DNA of 64,000 nt, taken from positions 4,894,001-4,958,000 of the forward strand of contig OX392527.1 of the NCBI GenBank assembly GCA_947623455.1. The letters are read 5' to 3'. Below the pieces are notes generated by a model. The model saw only the letters and a list, made by a program, of their open reading frames with translations, ran no database searches and was not told the DNA's origin. Below are positions 57,901 to 60,076 of the stretch, one piece after another. The position numbers and the translations under genes were made by a program. Source of the DNA: Mimachlamys varia (taxonomy: Eukaryota > Mollusca > Bivalvia > Pectinida > Pectinidae). How positions within the stretch are numbered: the stretch's first letter is position 1; each line of letters opens with the position of its first letter.

Positions 57901-59628
57901 GACCTTGACCTTTATTCTAGGTCACAGGGGTCAAATCTGTTAAAACCTTTAAATGACTTCTTCCGAAATACCAAAAGCCCTAGAAGCATGATATTTGGCT
58001 GAAAGGTTCCTTGGATGAAGCCCGACAAAGTTTGGGAAAAGAAATGACCTTGACCTTAATTCAAGGTCACAGGGGTCAAATCTTTTAAAACATTTAAACG
58101 GCTTCTCCTGAAATACCAAAAGCCCTAGAAGCATGATATTTGGCTGAAAGGTTCCTTGGATGAAGCCCGACAAAGTTTGCGAAAAGAAATGACCTTGACC
58201 TATATTCAAGGTCACAGGAGTCAAATCTGTTAAAACCTTTAAACGACTTCTTCTGAAATACCAAAAGCCCTAGAAGCATGATATTTGGCTGAAAGGTTCC
58301 TTGGATGAAGCCGGACAAAGTTTGCGAAAAGAAATGATCTTGACTTATATTCAAGGTCACAGGGGTCAAATCTGTTAAAACCTTTAAACGACTTCTTCTG
58401 AAATACCAAAAGCCCTAGAAGCATGATATTTGGCTGAAAGGTTCCTTGGATGAAGCCCGACAAAGTTTGGGAAAAGAAATGACCTTGACCTATATTCAAG
58501 GTCACAGGGGTCAAATCTGTTAAAACCTTTAAACGACTTCTTCTGAAATACCAAAAGCCCTAGAAGCATGATATTTGGCTGAAAGGTTCCTTGGATGAAG
58601 CCGGACAAAGTTTGCGAAAAGAAATGACCCTGACCTATATTCAAGGTCACAGGAGTCAAATCTGTTGAAACCTGCAAACGACTTCTTCTGAAATACCAAA
58701 AGCCCTAGAAGCATGATATTTGGCTGAAAGTTTCCTTGGATGAAGCCCGACAAAGTTTGTGAAAAGAAATGACCTTGACCTATATTCAATGTCACAGGGG
58801 TCAAATCTTTTAAAACATTTAAACGGCTTCTCCTGAAATACCAAAAGCCCTAGAAGCATGATATTTGGCTGAAAGGTTCCTTGGATGAAGCCTGACAAAG
58901 TTTGCAAAATGAAATGACCTTGACCTATATTCAAGGTCACAGGGGTAAAATCTGTTAAAACATTCAAACAACTTCTTCTGAAGTACCAAAAGCCCTAGAA
59001 GCATGACATTTGGCTGAAAGGTTTCTTAGATGAAGCCTGACAAAGTTTGCAAAAAGAAATGACCTTGATCTTGATTTGCCTAGAGACATGATATTTGGCT
59101 GGTAGCGTCCTGGGATGAAGCCAAACAAAATTTGAAAATGAAAATGATTTTGTCTTATAAGATCACAGGGGTAAAATATGTTTAAATCTTAAGATGTTCT
59201 TCTAAATGTCTTACATTAAAAGATTTTAGGGGACTTTAGGGTTACACTATAATATAAGTCAGAGATTGATACCAGGTGAGCGATGCAGGCCCATTGGGCC
59301 TCTTGTTGGACTTTATTCTCAGTAACTATATACTAGTAATCAAATATTCCACTTGTCTACAGATAGCCAAACTGTCTGTAGAGAATAACATATATAGGAC
59401 AACTGATATATGTTTGTATAACAAGATTTATCACCTCTGATGTTTTAGGGGATAATGAATGTAGCTGCTGTGAGCTGTATGATTCGCTACAATAACTTAG
59501 CCGTGGAACTGGTGTCAGTAATGAAGAAGAAGAAGACGACTTCAGCAGTGACCCCATCCAATGTAGCAACTACTAGCACATCCACGGTCAACAAAGTCAA
59601 GGGAGACAACCAGGATGTGGATTTATGA
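830..59628 (+). CDS. ZZEF1: ZZEF1-like protein, 3' half of gene (35 exons, 5' incomplete)
   Basis: Exons were found by following coding phase from one AG/GT pair to the next: 830-918, 1843-1964, 2306-2385, 3395-3461, 6143-6216, 6459-6527, 7738-7814, 10174-10291, 22637-22818, 23521-23587, 24860-24923, 27228-27388, 28024-28220, 29806-29919, 30274-30317, 31633-31854, 32457-32584, 32796-32866, 33489-33570, 33942-34057, 34410-34581, 44428-44559, 45136-45247, 47085-47272, 47740-48042, 48378-48478, 49566-49622, 50389-50499, 50693-51041, 51211-51526, 52210-52357, 53879-53995, 55951-56113, 56273-56344, 59449-59628. The sum is 4,665 nt (1,554 residues plus stop) with no phase conflict. Tandem ZZ fingers lie at residues ~409-455 and ~458-506 of this part. 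An acidic, serine-rich linker follows at ~935-1000, and beta-sandwich blocks at ~1270-1378. Spacing from ZZ to C-terminus fits ZZEF1 (about 2,960 residues in vertebrates, from memory). Known of the family: a large cytoplasmic/nuclear protein whose ZZ domains read histone H3 tails. The N-terminal half is outside the window. Confidence 0.87.
990..1897 (+). repeat. 80-86-bp minisatellite carrying exon 2's acceptor and exon start
   Basis: Eleven copies, counting the genuine one, of a unit with TTGACAG|GTGTAAGG plus about 55 bases of exon 2. The first copies have a G-rich insertion (83-86 bp); later copies are exactly 80 bp. The 3'-most copy at 1841 continues into the real exon. Short open frames here are translations of the repeat. 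Confidence 0.93.
1843..1964 (+). CDS. ZZEF1: ZZEF1 exon 2
   Basis: Acceptor TTGACAG|GTG, donor AAATATG|GTAATG. Joins exon 1 through a split AA|G Lys. The peptide includes CKEGSKCLQVGGDAVES and then VFAALVWHTQQLREDLNKY. The first half of the exon is copied ten times upstream; only the last copy continues into VVAVFAALVWH, so it is taken as the functional one. Confidence 0.85.
1965..2305 (+). other. Intron without array
   Basis: AT-rich unique sequence of 341 bases. No gene, RNA or repeat is seen. Confidence 0.6.
2306..2385 (+). CDS. ZZEF1: ZZEF1 exon 3
   Basis: Acceptor TTTACAG|TGG, donor ACAACTG|GTCAGT. Phase 1 in, phase 0 out. The peptide includes EANGEAVITDGVTQAYAAAE and ends TLRTQL. The 3' end is the seed of the array that follows. 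Confidence 0.85.
2362..3178 (+). repeat. 66-68-bp minisatellite carrying exon 3's donor
   Basis: Thirteen copies of a unit with the last ~20 bases of exon 3 (AACTCTCYGAACACAACTG), the donor GTCAGTTAAA and ~40 bases of intron. The donor GT recurs at 2386, 2454, 2520, 2586 and onward. The genuine donor is the first copy. In the exon frame each extra copy meets TAA at once (GTC AGT TAA), so retention would truncate the protein. Confidence 0.93.
3179..3394 (+). other. Unique 3' part of intron 3
   Basis: AT-rich unique sequence ending in the pyrimidine-rich acceptor TTTATTTCTCCAG. Nothing else seen. Confidence 0.6.
3395..3461 (+). CDS. ZZEF1: ZZEF1 exon 4
   Basis: Acceptor TTTCTCCAG|CTAAC, donor GATGATCCAG|GTACAG. 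Phase 0 in, one base out. The peptide begins LTLRQRAITNSEKKKNEDA: a charged, lysine/acidic segment. Confidence 0.85.
3448..5934 (+). repeat. 69-bp minisatellite carrying exon 4's donor
   Basis: Thirty-six copies of GATGATCCAG|GTACAGTTAG plus ~49 bases of intron, spaced exactly 69 bp (3452, 3521, 3590 ... about 5867). The genuine donor is copy 1. Because 69 is 23 codons, the exon 4 frame runs on in every copy; the only stop before 5927 in that frame is TGA at 3776-3778. The opposite strand is also open for 830 codons. Both long open frames are repeat translations and I do not call them genes. Confidence 0.95.
5936..6175 (+). repeat. 46-47-bp minisatellite carrying exon 5's acceptor
   Basis: Five copies of CTGTTTGATATATTACAG|GT plus ~26 bases of exon 5 (GTACTTTGTGTAGAGACAAG). 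The post-AG position recurs at 5957, 6003, 6050, 6096 and 6143; only the last continues into coding sequence. It abuts the 69-bp donor array directly, so the intron has essentially no unique sequence. Confidence 0.93.
6143..6216 (+). CDS. ZZEF1: ZZEF1 exon 5
   Basis: Acceptor ATATTACAG|GTACTT, donor AATGAG|GTAGGA. Phase 1 in, phase 0 out. The peptide reads GTLCRDKALFLLKFAGLT and ends KVQLKNE. Confidence 0.87.
6459..6527 (+). CDS. ZZEF1: ZZEF1 exon 6
   Basis: Acceptor TTTTGACAG|ATG, donor AAAGGG|GTTTGT. 23 codons, phase 0 at both ends; peptide begins MRSKATKQWKKLSNRKSEK. Strongly basic. The donor is GTTTGT rather than GTAAGT, but phase supports it. Confidence 0.8.
6676..7250 (+). repeat. 26-bp minisatellite inside intron 6
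   Basis: About 22 copies of TGGTCCATCAGAATGAGTTT with variants AAATGG, CAGTGA and TTAATGG. It matches neither neighbouring splice junction, so this is one of the few arrays here that is purely intronic. Confidence 0.88.
7255..7619 (+). mobile_element. Decayed non-autonomous element with 3' hairpin
   Basis: Starts around GAGCCGGAGGGACTATT, includes CTGTCTGTC and two related ~125-bp segments (each with ATTATCTCTG and GTATACAGATACAT). It ends at a perfect 8-bp hairpin, GTATTGCT-TC-AGCAATAC (7601-7618). The plan of short core repeats plus a 3' hairpin resembles HINE-type elements of molluscs. No coding capacity is seen. Confidence 0.5.
7738..7814 (+). CDS. ZZEF1: ZZEF1 exon 7
   Basis: Acceptor TTTTGTAG|CTGGAT, donor ACAGAAAG|GTATTA. 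Phase 0 in, two bases out. The peptide includes LDGSDKYPSFRLVLEFVQ and DPAWTTE. Confidence 0.87.
7802..9780 (+). repeat. 30-bp minisatellite carrying exon 7's donor
   Basis: About 66 copies of ACCACAGAAAG|GTATTACAC plus CACTACAYCATG. The genuine donor at 7814/7815 is the first copy. Variants (GTAGTACAC, CATAAGG, two 27-bp units) are arranged in a larger pattern: a block with the rare unit ACAGAAAGTTATTGC recurs at 9061 and 9451, 390 bp (13 units) apart. All frames are largely open because 30 is a multiple of three and stops are rare; none is a gene. Confidence 0.95.
9790..10173 (+). other. Unique 3' part of intron 7
   Basis: AT-rich unique sequence. No gene or RNA is recognised. Confidence 0.6.
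10174..10291 (+). CDS. ZZEF1: ZZEF1 exon 8
   Basis: Acceptor TATTGTAG|AGTGAAT, donor TTCCAG|GTCAGA. Joins exon 7 through a split Arg; phase 0 out. The peptide includes NRILHERSQHAKAVSDIY and TFVAEFIRIHQCTEINHPFQ. Confidence 0.9.
10292..10620 (+). other. Unique 5' part of intron 8
   Basis: AT-rich intronic sequence before the large array. The donor of exon 8 is not copied here. Confidence 0.6.
10621..22650 (+). repeat. 12-kb, 58-bp satellite array carrying exon 9's acceptor
   Basis: Roughly 207 copies of TGTTCCAG|ATCCCCCTGTATAA followed by AAGTAAAGGCTGATTTTTAC and TGAGCTTGTTACATG. The genuine acceptor TGTTCCAG|ATCCCTGTGG at 22631-22646 is the last copy; each unit thus carries the 3' splice site and about 10 exon-like bases. 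Unit variants (ATATATAAC, CACTGTGTAATAAG, GAGCCCGTTAAG) fall in higher-order blocks: the stretch at 13381 reappears at 15121, 1,740 bp (30 units) away. Rare open frames near 15.2, 17.3, 20.7 and 22.0 kb are array shadows. Confidence 0.96.
22637..22818 (+). CDS. ZZEF1: ZZEF1 exon 9
   Basis: Acceptor TGTTCCAG|ATC, donor AACAA|GTAATT. Phase 0 in, two bases out. The peptide includes IPVVLFLQEVLSYQDGF, DSLDGCGLQQEARVRQAYYL and LTEPFHRMHRHDLN. GC-rich codons contrast with the flanking array. Confidence 0.93.
23025..23040. promoter_or_regulatory. X-box (RFX-type) palindrome 1
   Basis: GGTTGCCATGGTAACC is a perfect palindrome and fits the RFX-factor consensus GTTRCC-N(0-3)-GGYAAC. Function in this intron is not shown. 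Confidence 0.4.
23183..23198. promoter_or_regulatory. X-box (RFX-type) palindrome 2
   Basis: Identical to the palindrome 158 bp upstream. The pair may simply be part of a dimeric repeat. Confidence 0.4.
23521..23587 (+). CDS. ZZEF1: ZZEF1 exon 10
   Basis: Acceptor GATTTTGTAG|GAAAA, donor TGGCAG|GTAAGT. Split Lys at the 5' end, phase 0 out. The peptide includes KIAPAYEYVQACLLHLLDME. Confidence 0.9.
23580..24625 (+). repeat. 32-bp minisatellite carrying exon 10's donor
   Basis: About 32 copies of CTATGGCAG|GTAAGACTGA plus CTGTAAAATGTAA. The genuine donor GTGGCAG|GTAAGTCTG is copy 1. Nearly every copy keeps a consensus-grade CAG|GTAAG, so each is a plausible 5' splice site and also ends in an AG. 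Confidence 0.94.
24860..24923 (+). CDS. ZZEF1: ZZEF1 exon 11
   Basis: Acceptor TTTTTTAG|CCGTAC, donor GCTAAAG|GTAAAT. Phase 0 in, one base out. Peptide PYDLMFVTEVKLPALFLSVA. Confidence 0.87.
24953..27085 (+). repeat. 15/18-bp then 42-bp intronic minisatellite
   Basis: Opens with short units (GGGGTGGATAGTGATGATAT with 3-bp deletions, to ~25270). It then passes to a 42-bp unit (GGATATGGAGGAAAGGGTTG plus TGGATATTGATGATATGGGG), about 44 copies. The 42-bp unit is open in frame and would encode VDMEERVVDIDDMG repeats, but frame slips and stops break it into pieces at ~25478, 25988 and 26422. No splice site of either neighbouring exon lies in the unit. Confidence 0.9.
27228..27388 (+). CDS. ZZEF1: ZZEF1 exon 12
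   Basis: Acceptor GTTGACAG|AGACAG, donor AGGAAG|GTAGGC. Phase 1 in, phase 0 out. The peptide includes TVKMRDCTLSQEEDEKDI and YEQCMLWFEECESGFDRWYN. Acidic and aromatic-rich, immediately before the ZZ fingers. Confidence 0.92.
27565..27983. mobile_element. MITE with 24-bp terminal inverted repeats, TA flanks
   Basis: The left end TACCATATACCGGGAAATTT and continuation TAGCGG is repeated in inverse orientation at 27958-27983, with two mismatches over 26 bases. Both ends carry TA, as expected for a Tc1/mariner-type target duplication. Internal sequence (419 bp overall) has no coding capacity and repeats AATTTGGCG-like motifs. A non-autonomous Tc1/mariner MITE is the simplest reading. Confidence 0.7.
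28024..28220 (+). CDS. ZZEF1: ZZEF1 exon 13, first ZZ zinc finger
   Basis: Acceptor CATGTTTCAG|GCTG, donor CATCTTGT|GTAAGT. Phase 0 in, two bases out. After FVARFCDLLDVEVS comes the ZZ pattern: CDGC, then YRCLQCVDMDLCATCY, then HSDDHDMVHLV. This supplies three CxxC pairs and the closing HxxxH-type ligands of a cross-brace C4/C2H2 ZZ fold. The order and spacing are those of dystrophin/CBP/ZZEF1 ZZ domains. Confidence 0.95.
28211..28316 (+). repeat. ~22-bp minisatellite carrying exon 13's donor
   Basis: Five copies of CATCTTGT|GTAAGTCGTCA with GTACGT and GTAAGT variants at the splice position. The genuine donor (28220/28221) is the first. This is the smallest junction array in the window. Confidence 0.85.
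28440..29815 (+). repeat. AT-rich minisatellite carrying exon 14's acceptor
   Basis: Interleaved units: GAGATATATTTATACTGTAT with GTGTCGCCCC, and at least nine copies of CGCCCCCACAG|GTACAAGTG. The last CCCCCACAG|GTACAAGTG at 29797-29814 is the genuine acceptor and goes on to TAACAAATGCC. Open frames here (Tyr/Ile-rich) are repeat shadows. Confidence 0.93.
29806..29919 (+). CDS. ZZEF1: ZZEF1 exon 14, second ZZ zinc finger
   Basis: Acceptor GCCCCCACAG|GTACAAG, donor CCTCCGA|GTAAGT. Completes a Val codon split with exon 13, so the two fingers are back to back. The motif order is YKCNKCQAF, then IHCNECDDFDLCLGCH: three CxxC/CxxH pairs. The closing His ligands come from the next exon. Confidence 0.95.
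29920..30273 (+). other. Intron 14, unique
   Basis: AT-rich unique intron. Nothing recognised. Confidence 0.6.
30274..30317 (+). CDS. ZZEF1: ZZEF1 exon 15, end of second ZZ finger
   Basis: A 44-bp microexon: acceptor GTTTATAG|ACATAC, donor ATCAAAT|GTAAGT. Peptide HTPSHDITKFPMIK supplies the two His ligands that close ZZ2. Phase agrees on both sides. Confidence 0.9.
30318..31632 (+). other. Intron 15 with decayed repeats
   Basis: No gene is seen. Around 30420-31260 is an old interspersed repeat: GGCGGAGGGAATTCTTGTTT near its start, then CCGTGTGTCTGTC and several ~120-bp segments sharing AAGGTC and CAAGGTCAAATTT motifs. The remainder is unique. Confidence 0.45.
31633..31854 (+). CDS. ZZEF1: ZZEF1 exon 16
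   Basis: Acceptor TGTATACAG|TGCGG, donor GCAGAAG|GTAAGA. One base of Leu comes from exon 15. The peptide includes DSDSLIQAYIHQHVWLLFTV, IHADNPNSMVDTDYIKLAAN and ECIEIVTHCLQQVPDDAE. Helical, hydrophobic repeat-like region. Confidence 0.94.
31855..32456 (+). other. Intron 16 with a near-acceptor duplication
   Basis: Unique to ~32260. The segment TTGTTAACTATAACAGCTGG plus TCTGTATATATA..TGTGCTGCTTG is then present twice, the second copy ending in the genuine acceptor TGCTTGCAG at 32448-32456. In the first copy the matching site is GCTTGTTAAC, with no AG. Confidence 0.6.
32457..32584 (+). CDS. ZZEF1: ZZEF1 exon 17
   Basis: Acceptor GCTTGCAG|ACAGT, donor CACAAG|GTTTTT. Phase 1 in, phase 0 out. 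The peptide includes TKEVLQGGLLRLETRQEQAF and HSQERIMGLLGAMIPQDHK. The donor is far from consensus (GTTTTT), but exon 18 needs phase 0 and no better in-phase GT lies nearby. Confidence 0.85.
32796..32866 (+). CDS. ZZEF1: ZZEF1 exon 18
   Basis: Acceptor CTGTTTTAG|ATCTC, donor GCCAA|GTAAGT. Peptide ISSTGVTYNFTTDQFIQLLF. Phase 0 in, two bases out. Confidence 0.9.
32867..33488 (+). other. Intron 18, mostly an interspersed repeat
   Basis: At 32980 a hairpin (ACCCTCG ... CGAGGGT) opens a repeat. It holds two related ~165-bp segments (CACACAAGTTTCATTCAAAAAC and ACCCAAGTATTAACAAAC, each followed by CATCATCC and TAGGTCACC). This looks like a decayed member of the same non-autonomous element class seen elsewhere in the window. 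Confidence 0.45.
33489..33570 (+). CDS. ZZEF1: ZZEF1 exon 19
   Basis: Acceptor GTATTACAG|GGGGG, donor CCTAAG|GTATGG. Split Lys, phase 0 out. Peptide ESGHEVNTRHLAMGLLGPLL then TKCSPK. Confidence 0.9.
33571..33941 (+). other. Intron 19, unique
   Basis: AT-rich unique intron. Nothing recognised. Confidence 0.6.
33942..34057 (+). CDS. ZZEF1: ZZEF1 exon 20
   Basis: Acceptor TGACCACAG|GTTGC, donor GAAAA|GTAGGA. Peptide includes VADDSVKSTQGAVTKLDSYI and RTIEYLFSFGADCLE. Confidence 0.92.
34058..34409 (+). other. Intron 20, unique
   Basis: Unique AT-rich intron. Nothing recognised. Confidence 0.6.
34410..34581 (+). CDS. ZZEF1: ZZEF1 exon 21
   Basis: Acceptor CCTGTGTAG|GTGCGG, donor CCCGAG|GTGAGT. 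Peptide includes CGLEWACSVARILQNLYSSS, SVIHHHLTTCVQSLTALLDL and FALFVMAGFPE. Phase 0 out. Confidence 0.94.
34585..41289 (+). repeat. 65-bp satellite array filling intron 21
   Basis: About 103 copies of AGTATTTCATTACAGAAACA plus GTGTGTCTGTAGAATCATGT and ATCCTTGATGTATAGCTATA. It begins at the third base of the intron: the genuine GTGAGTATTTCATTACAG gives way to ACCCAGTATTTCATTACAG in all copies, so here the GT is not copied. Higher-order structure is strong. The rare GATGAATAGC unit at 37881 recurs at 40806, 2,925 bp (45 units) away, and the GCTGTAGACCC pattern at 35801 recurs at 38466, 2,665 bp (41 units) away. The last fragment continues at 44328-44384 beyond an inserted element. Confidence 0.96.
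41290..44327. mobile_element. Pearl/HINE-like non-autonomous element inside the 65-bp array
   Basis: The left end is a hairpin, GCTCACCTGGTCCAAAGGAC then CAAGGTGAGC, followed by GTCCGTCC repeats. The right end is CCAGGTGAGCGATACAGGCC then CTCTGGGCCTCTTGTT: an inverted copy of the left tip plus a terminal AGGCCC/GGGCCT hairpin. The core has ~150-bp repeats (41380-42170; ACTTCTTCTCTGAAAC) and about thirteen ~132-bp repeats (42300-44030; TGAGATCCCCACCCCAAAAC). The array resumes in register on the right. Architecture matches mollusc pearl/HINE (helentron-derived) elements; no transposase frame. Confidence 0.75.
44428..44559 (+). CDS. ZZEF1: ZZEF1 exon 22
   Basis: Acceptor TGTGTGTAG|GTGCTG, donor CACACG|GTAAGT. 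44 codons, phase 0 both sides. Peptide VLTIGTLVQYNHMDMEKKKG, then HYPDKYQTLIIDIKTRKRHT. The last 15 codons are copied downstream. Confidence 0.94.
44511..45087 (+). repeat. 73-bp minisatellite carrying 47 bases of exon 22 and its donor
   Basis: Eight copies with spacing exactly 73 (TACCAGACC at 44515, 44588, 44661 ... 45026). Each has the coding end of exon 22 (ATTATAGACATCAAGAC, CGTCACACG), the donor CACACG|GTAAGT and 26 intron bases. The genuine donor is the first. Copies differ by single changes such as CGCGC/CACGC/CAGGC. A 73-bp step shifts frame, so a downstream donor would alter the protein. Confidence 0.94.
45136..45247 (+). CDS. ZZEF1: ZZEF1 exon 23
   Basis: Acceptor ATACACAG|GTACAG, donor AGAGCAG|GTGAGA. 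Peptide VQDKFVDCLSLVADTWDTDH then TLFINTIQTIVGKIRA. Phase 0 in, one base out. Confidence 0.93.
45238..45435 (+). repeat. ~31-bp minisatellite carrying exon 23's donor
   Basis: Seven copies of TCAGGGCAG|GTGAGACTTA plus CAGGTTAAAAGG. The genuine copy ATCAGAGCAG|GTGAGACT is first; later copies have GTGAGT, GCGAGT and CATGTGAGT variants. Confidence 0.88.
45436..45800 (+). repeat. 26-bp imperfect minisatellite in intron 23
   Basis: About thirteen diverged copies of TCATACAGAATGTGGGTCTT plus ATTTTA. Unrelated to either junction. Confidence 0.75.
46080..46275 (-). mobile_element. Probable tRNA-derived SINE, degraded
   Basis: Reading the minus strand from ~46262: TGGCCTGGTGGTAACGTCCT (box A-like TGGCCTGGTGG), then TCGGTCTCGGGTTTGCGCC (box B-like GGGTTTGCGCC against GGTTCRANNCC). 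The two boxes have tRNA-like spacing, and a tRNA-unrelated tail follows. Not an intact tRNA: no acceptor stem is evident. The match is by motif only. Confidence 0.45.
46317..47146 (+). repeat. ~57-bp composite minisatellite carrying exon 24's acceptor and start
   Basis: Thirteen copies of GGTATTACTAGAGACGGTTT plus GGGTRCTGTCTCTGTGTCTC and AAGGTTCTATA. These are exon 24 codons 4-19 in copied form. In three places the copy also includes the upstream acceptor ATTTTGYAG|AAGAAAAGG (near 46609, 46749 and 46946) before the genuine one at 47084. Only the last copy continues into CAACAACAATGTC. Confidence 0.92.
47085..47272 (+). CDS. ZZEF1: ZZEF1 exon 24
   Basis: Acceptor TATTTTGTAG|AAGAA, donor CTAGAG|GTAAGT. 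Phase 1 in, phase 0 out. Peptide includes KVLLETVWVLSLCLKVLNNN, MVEDLFEPGFIQCLVHLASK and FSQQWLLKDLE. Confidence 0.94.
47273..47739 (+). other. Intron 24, unique
   Basis: AT-rich unique intron. Nothing recognised. Confidence 0.6.
47740..48042 (+). CDS. ZZEF1: ZZEF1 exon 25, acidic serine-rich linker
   Basis: Acceptor TTTGAGTAG|GTTCTC, donor TTTGAG|GTAATT. 101 codons, phase 0 both sides. Begins VLSLMLYTNEGVGASHKRSK, then a basic KRTKSKR stretch, a run of nine Ser and an acidic segment (SDDETETKN). Ends DLDQRTKVMFE. Probably a disordered, phosphorylatable linker (inference from composition). Confidence 0.92.
48043..48377 (+). other. Intron 25, unique
   Basis: AT-rich unique intron. Nothing recognised. 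Confidence 0.6.
48378..48478 (+). CDS. ZZEF1: ZZEF1 exon 26, UBA-like helix segment
   Basis: Acceptor TTGATTTCAG|ACAC, donor GAAAA|GTAAGT. Peptide SDLKVPYDVLRAIFDMHDKN then PDDVVKAIVEK. Short helices with a DVLRAIFD.H...P..VVKAI pattern resemble a UBA/CUE-like fold, an inference from spacing only. Confidence 0.9.
48479..49565 (+). other. Intron 26
   Basis: Mostly AT-rich. 48540-49200 has scattered TGGTYRTTTAACA-type motifs that suggest an old repeat. 49255-49543 is a fragment of the pearl-like family. No gene. Confidence 0.5.
49255..49543. mobile_element. Short decayed pearl/HINE-like copy
   Basis: GTCCGTCCATCGACTATTAC near the left. The core has ACCAAATTTGGCCAGAATT. The right end is ATCCAGGTGAATGAGACAGG then CCCCTTGTT, matching the CCAGGTGAGCGAT..GGCC..CTTGTT terminus of the larger copies. 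The left hairpin is lost. Confidence 0.55.
49566..49622 (+). CDS. ZZEF1: ZZEF1 exon 27
   Basis: Acceptor TTCTTTCAG|CTTAG, donor AAATG|GTATGC. 57-bp microexon; peptide LENSPMTAKEDIKRLSQK with a split Trp at the 3' edge. Phase agrees with both neighbours. Confidence 0.87.
49660..50120. repeat. ~145-bp diverged tandem repeat in intron 27
   Basis: Three copies of TTTTGATGAAACTTGCTTGG plus AGACTTRTTAC..AACCCCT..CTCAAGTT..TGATTGGCTGATTG. The left edge TCCGCCAAACGAAGTTGGCT and the core suggest a decayed interspersed element. No junction is involved. Confidence 0.6.
50389..50499 (+). CDS. ZZEF1: ZZEF1 exon 28
   Basis: Acceptor CTGTTACAG|GGAGTC, donor GAGAG|GTAAAA. Peptide ESIAHTKSPEVTQMTGVTDK then VIDTGIHYHPVMKQTE. 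Confidence 0.9.
50693..51041 (+). CDS. ZZEF1: ZZEF1 exon 29
   Basis: The largest exon: acceptor GACAACAG|AGGGAT, donor CAGCAG|GTAAAC. Charged, probably coiled segment (QQRTKSAELLKQELEKQ) then AMSVLYARQVLISLLAQWPD and VQQIPCVLDLLNKMESRDC. Phase 0 out. Confidence 0.95.
51211..51526 (+). CDS. ZZEF1: ZZEF1 exon 30, start of CUB-like beta-sandwich
   Basis: Acceptor GTTGTCAG|GTAGTG, donor ATTCCAG|GTAATT. Begins VVEKVIRNCETDSLVPIAS; later VQLPGASYLQVAFDSKCAV and DTDDVLVFSSS, a pattern of short beta strands. This PGA..L.V.FD..C block also occurs in other very large ubiquitin-related proteins (family knowledge; fold by inference). Confidence 0.94.
51601..52095 (+). repeat. ~47-bp minisatellite in intron 30
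   Basis: About ten copies of TTTATATACAG|GTAATTATA plus GGTGTTACAATACATGTACT and AGATACC, some 8 bp shorter. Each unit has an AG|GTAATT that matches the genuine donor CAG|GTAATT of exon 30 over nine bases. However, the first copy starts ~75 bp into the intron, so a junction origin is possible but not proven. Confidence 0.88.
52210..52357 (+). CDS. ZZEF1: ZZEF1 exon 31, end of beta-sandwich
   Basis: Acceptor TTCACACAG|GTGACA, donor AGCATT|GTAAGT. Peptide GDTLYYSFKSSKDVRVPVWG then YKFTVTAGTRDSFETGYAIL. Together with exon 30 this forms the beta-sandwich region; the WGYKFTV strand is its clearest signature. Confidence 0.95.
52437..53650. mobile_element. Probable non-autonomous element with palindromic tip
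   Basis: Opens near a perfect interrupted palindrome, GGTCATCTGAGACGAAGTCT then CAAGTGACC (52464-52492). After it come three diverged segments sharing ACTATAGTTTATATWGGAAA, CTGGAATCAAA and AATGGAAAGGT. A 19-base poly-G tract lies at ~52959-52977. No coding capacity. The right end is unclear. Confidence 0.5.
53879..53995 (+). CDS. ZZEF1: ZZEF1 exon 32
   Basis: Acceptor TGTGTTCCAG|AGCT, donor CAACACAG|GTTAGT. Joins exon 31 through a split Leu. Peptide ALPLSDLWQILVFVATKQTG then QRLKAIQLLLKIVGTQH. Two bases out. Confidence 0.93.
53984..55687 (+). repeat. 19-31-bp minisatellite carrying exon 32's donor
   Basis: More than 70 units of CTACACAG|GTKAGTACAG plus GTCCTCCTC or GTCCCCTT, with or without AGCACTCTACACAG. 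The genuine donor GCACTCAACACAG|GTTAGT is copy 1. Most units have a pyrimidine-rich run, then ACACAG|GTGAGT: a consensus 3' site fused to a consensus 5' site. A block of ~400 bp at 54595-54860 recurs at ~55035-55290. Confidence 0.95.
55951..56113 (+). CDS. ZZEF1: ZZEF1 exon 33
   Basis: Acceptor GTTCTGTAG|AACTG, donor GCTATG|GTGAGT. Peptide TASSSKLTLDLSLLKPLWHL, YNHMTKQEVDSNIVLPPIVR, ALTELFLQVESLAM. Split Arg from exon 32, phase 0 out. Confidence 0.94.
56273..56344 (+). CDS. ZZEF1: ZZEF1 exon 34
   Basis: Acceptor CTGCTGTAG|GAATGG, donor CGACAG|GTAAAC. 24 codons, phase 0 both sides. Peptide EWDMVTQYLLAIQDIDEIRK. Confidence 0.92.
56345..56789 (+). other. Unique 5' part of intron 34
   Basis: AT-rich. 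No gene or array. Confidence 0.6.
56790..59307. mobile_element. Pearl/HINE-like element with 145-bp core repeats
   Basis: Left hairpin GCTCACCTGGCCCGAAGGGC then CAAGTGAGC, followed by a CCGT microsatellite (GTCCGTCC, 56838-56908). The core is about thirteen 145-bp units (57225-59060; ACTTCTTCTGAAATACCAAA, ATATTTGGCTGAAAGGTTCC, CAAAGTTTGCGAAAAGAAAT). The right end is CCAGGTGAGCGATGCAGGCC then CATTGGGCCTCTTGTT with a terminal GGCCC/GGGCC hairpin. Minus-strand open frames of ~91 codons recur every 145 bp and only reflect the repeat. Same family as the copies at 41290 and 60077. Confidence 0.78.
56838..56908. repeat. GTCC/CCGT tetranucleotide microsatellite
   Basis: CGTCCGTCCGTCC runs with a few CAT and CGT interruptions, just inside the left end of the element. 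A CCGT/ACGG tract beside core repeats is, as I recall it, a known trait of bivalve pearl elements. Confidence 0.85.
59449..59628 (+). CDS. ZZEF1: ZZEF1 terminal coding exon
   Basis: Acceptor TGATGTTTTAG|GGGAT; in phase with exon 34. Peptide IMNVAAVSCMIRYNNLAVEL, then VSVMKKKKTTSAVTPS and a Thr/Ser/Lys tail ending KGDNQDVDL before TGA at 59626-59628. The low-complexity basic tail is probably disordered. Confidence 0.93.
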   Translation, partial: GIMNVAAVSCMIRYNNLAVELVSVMKKKKTTSAVTPSNVATTSTSTVNKVKGDNQDVDL

Positions 59629-60076
59629 ATTGTCAGCAGCGTGATGTGATGTAGCTAAAGACTGAACTGCTGTGGTGGTGTGTTCTGTGATACGTGATAC
59701 TGTGATCATATTTTACAGTCAGAGGACCCTGTACGTTATTTGTTGTGATATAATTGTACATAATGTACATCTAAAACATGTACGTCATTCAGAATTGTTA
59801 TAAAACATGGCTTACTGTATAATTTAAGAATTTAGACCATTGTAGTAGAAACAATTGTTTCTCCATTTTAATCTTAACGTTCATTGTGATACTTGTATAT
59901 TTCATCCTATTTGCAGTGCAGTGCTATACTGGGCATCTTTTTACATGAAGATCATGAAAACTTGTAAGATTAAAATATAAGAATCGTGTAAATGATACAA
60001 TTGATGTAACTATACTTGTACCATCCTATTGCTGTGAAGGCTGTAGTTTTGATGTCAAACAAGTCTTTGTTGATTT
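59629..60076 (+). other. Start of 3' UTR
   Basis: Non-coding and AT-rich with TGTA motifs. An ATTAAA at 59969-59974 could serve as a proximal polyadenylation signal; this is weak evidence. Confidence 0.5.

Noticed and set aside
57224..59004. Series of ~91-codon minus-strand frames
   Set aside because: They recur every 145 bp within the core of a mobile element and overlap each other; repeat shadows.
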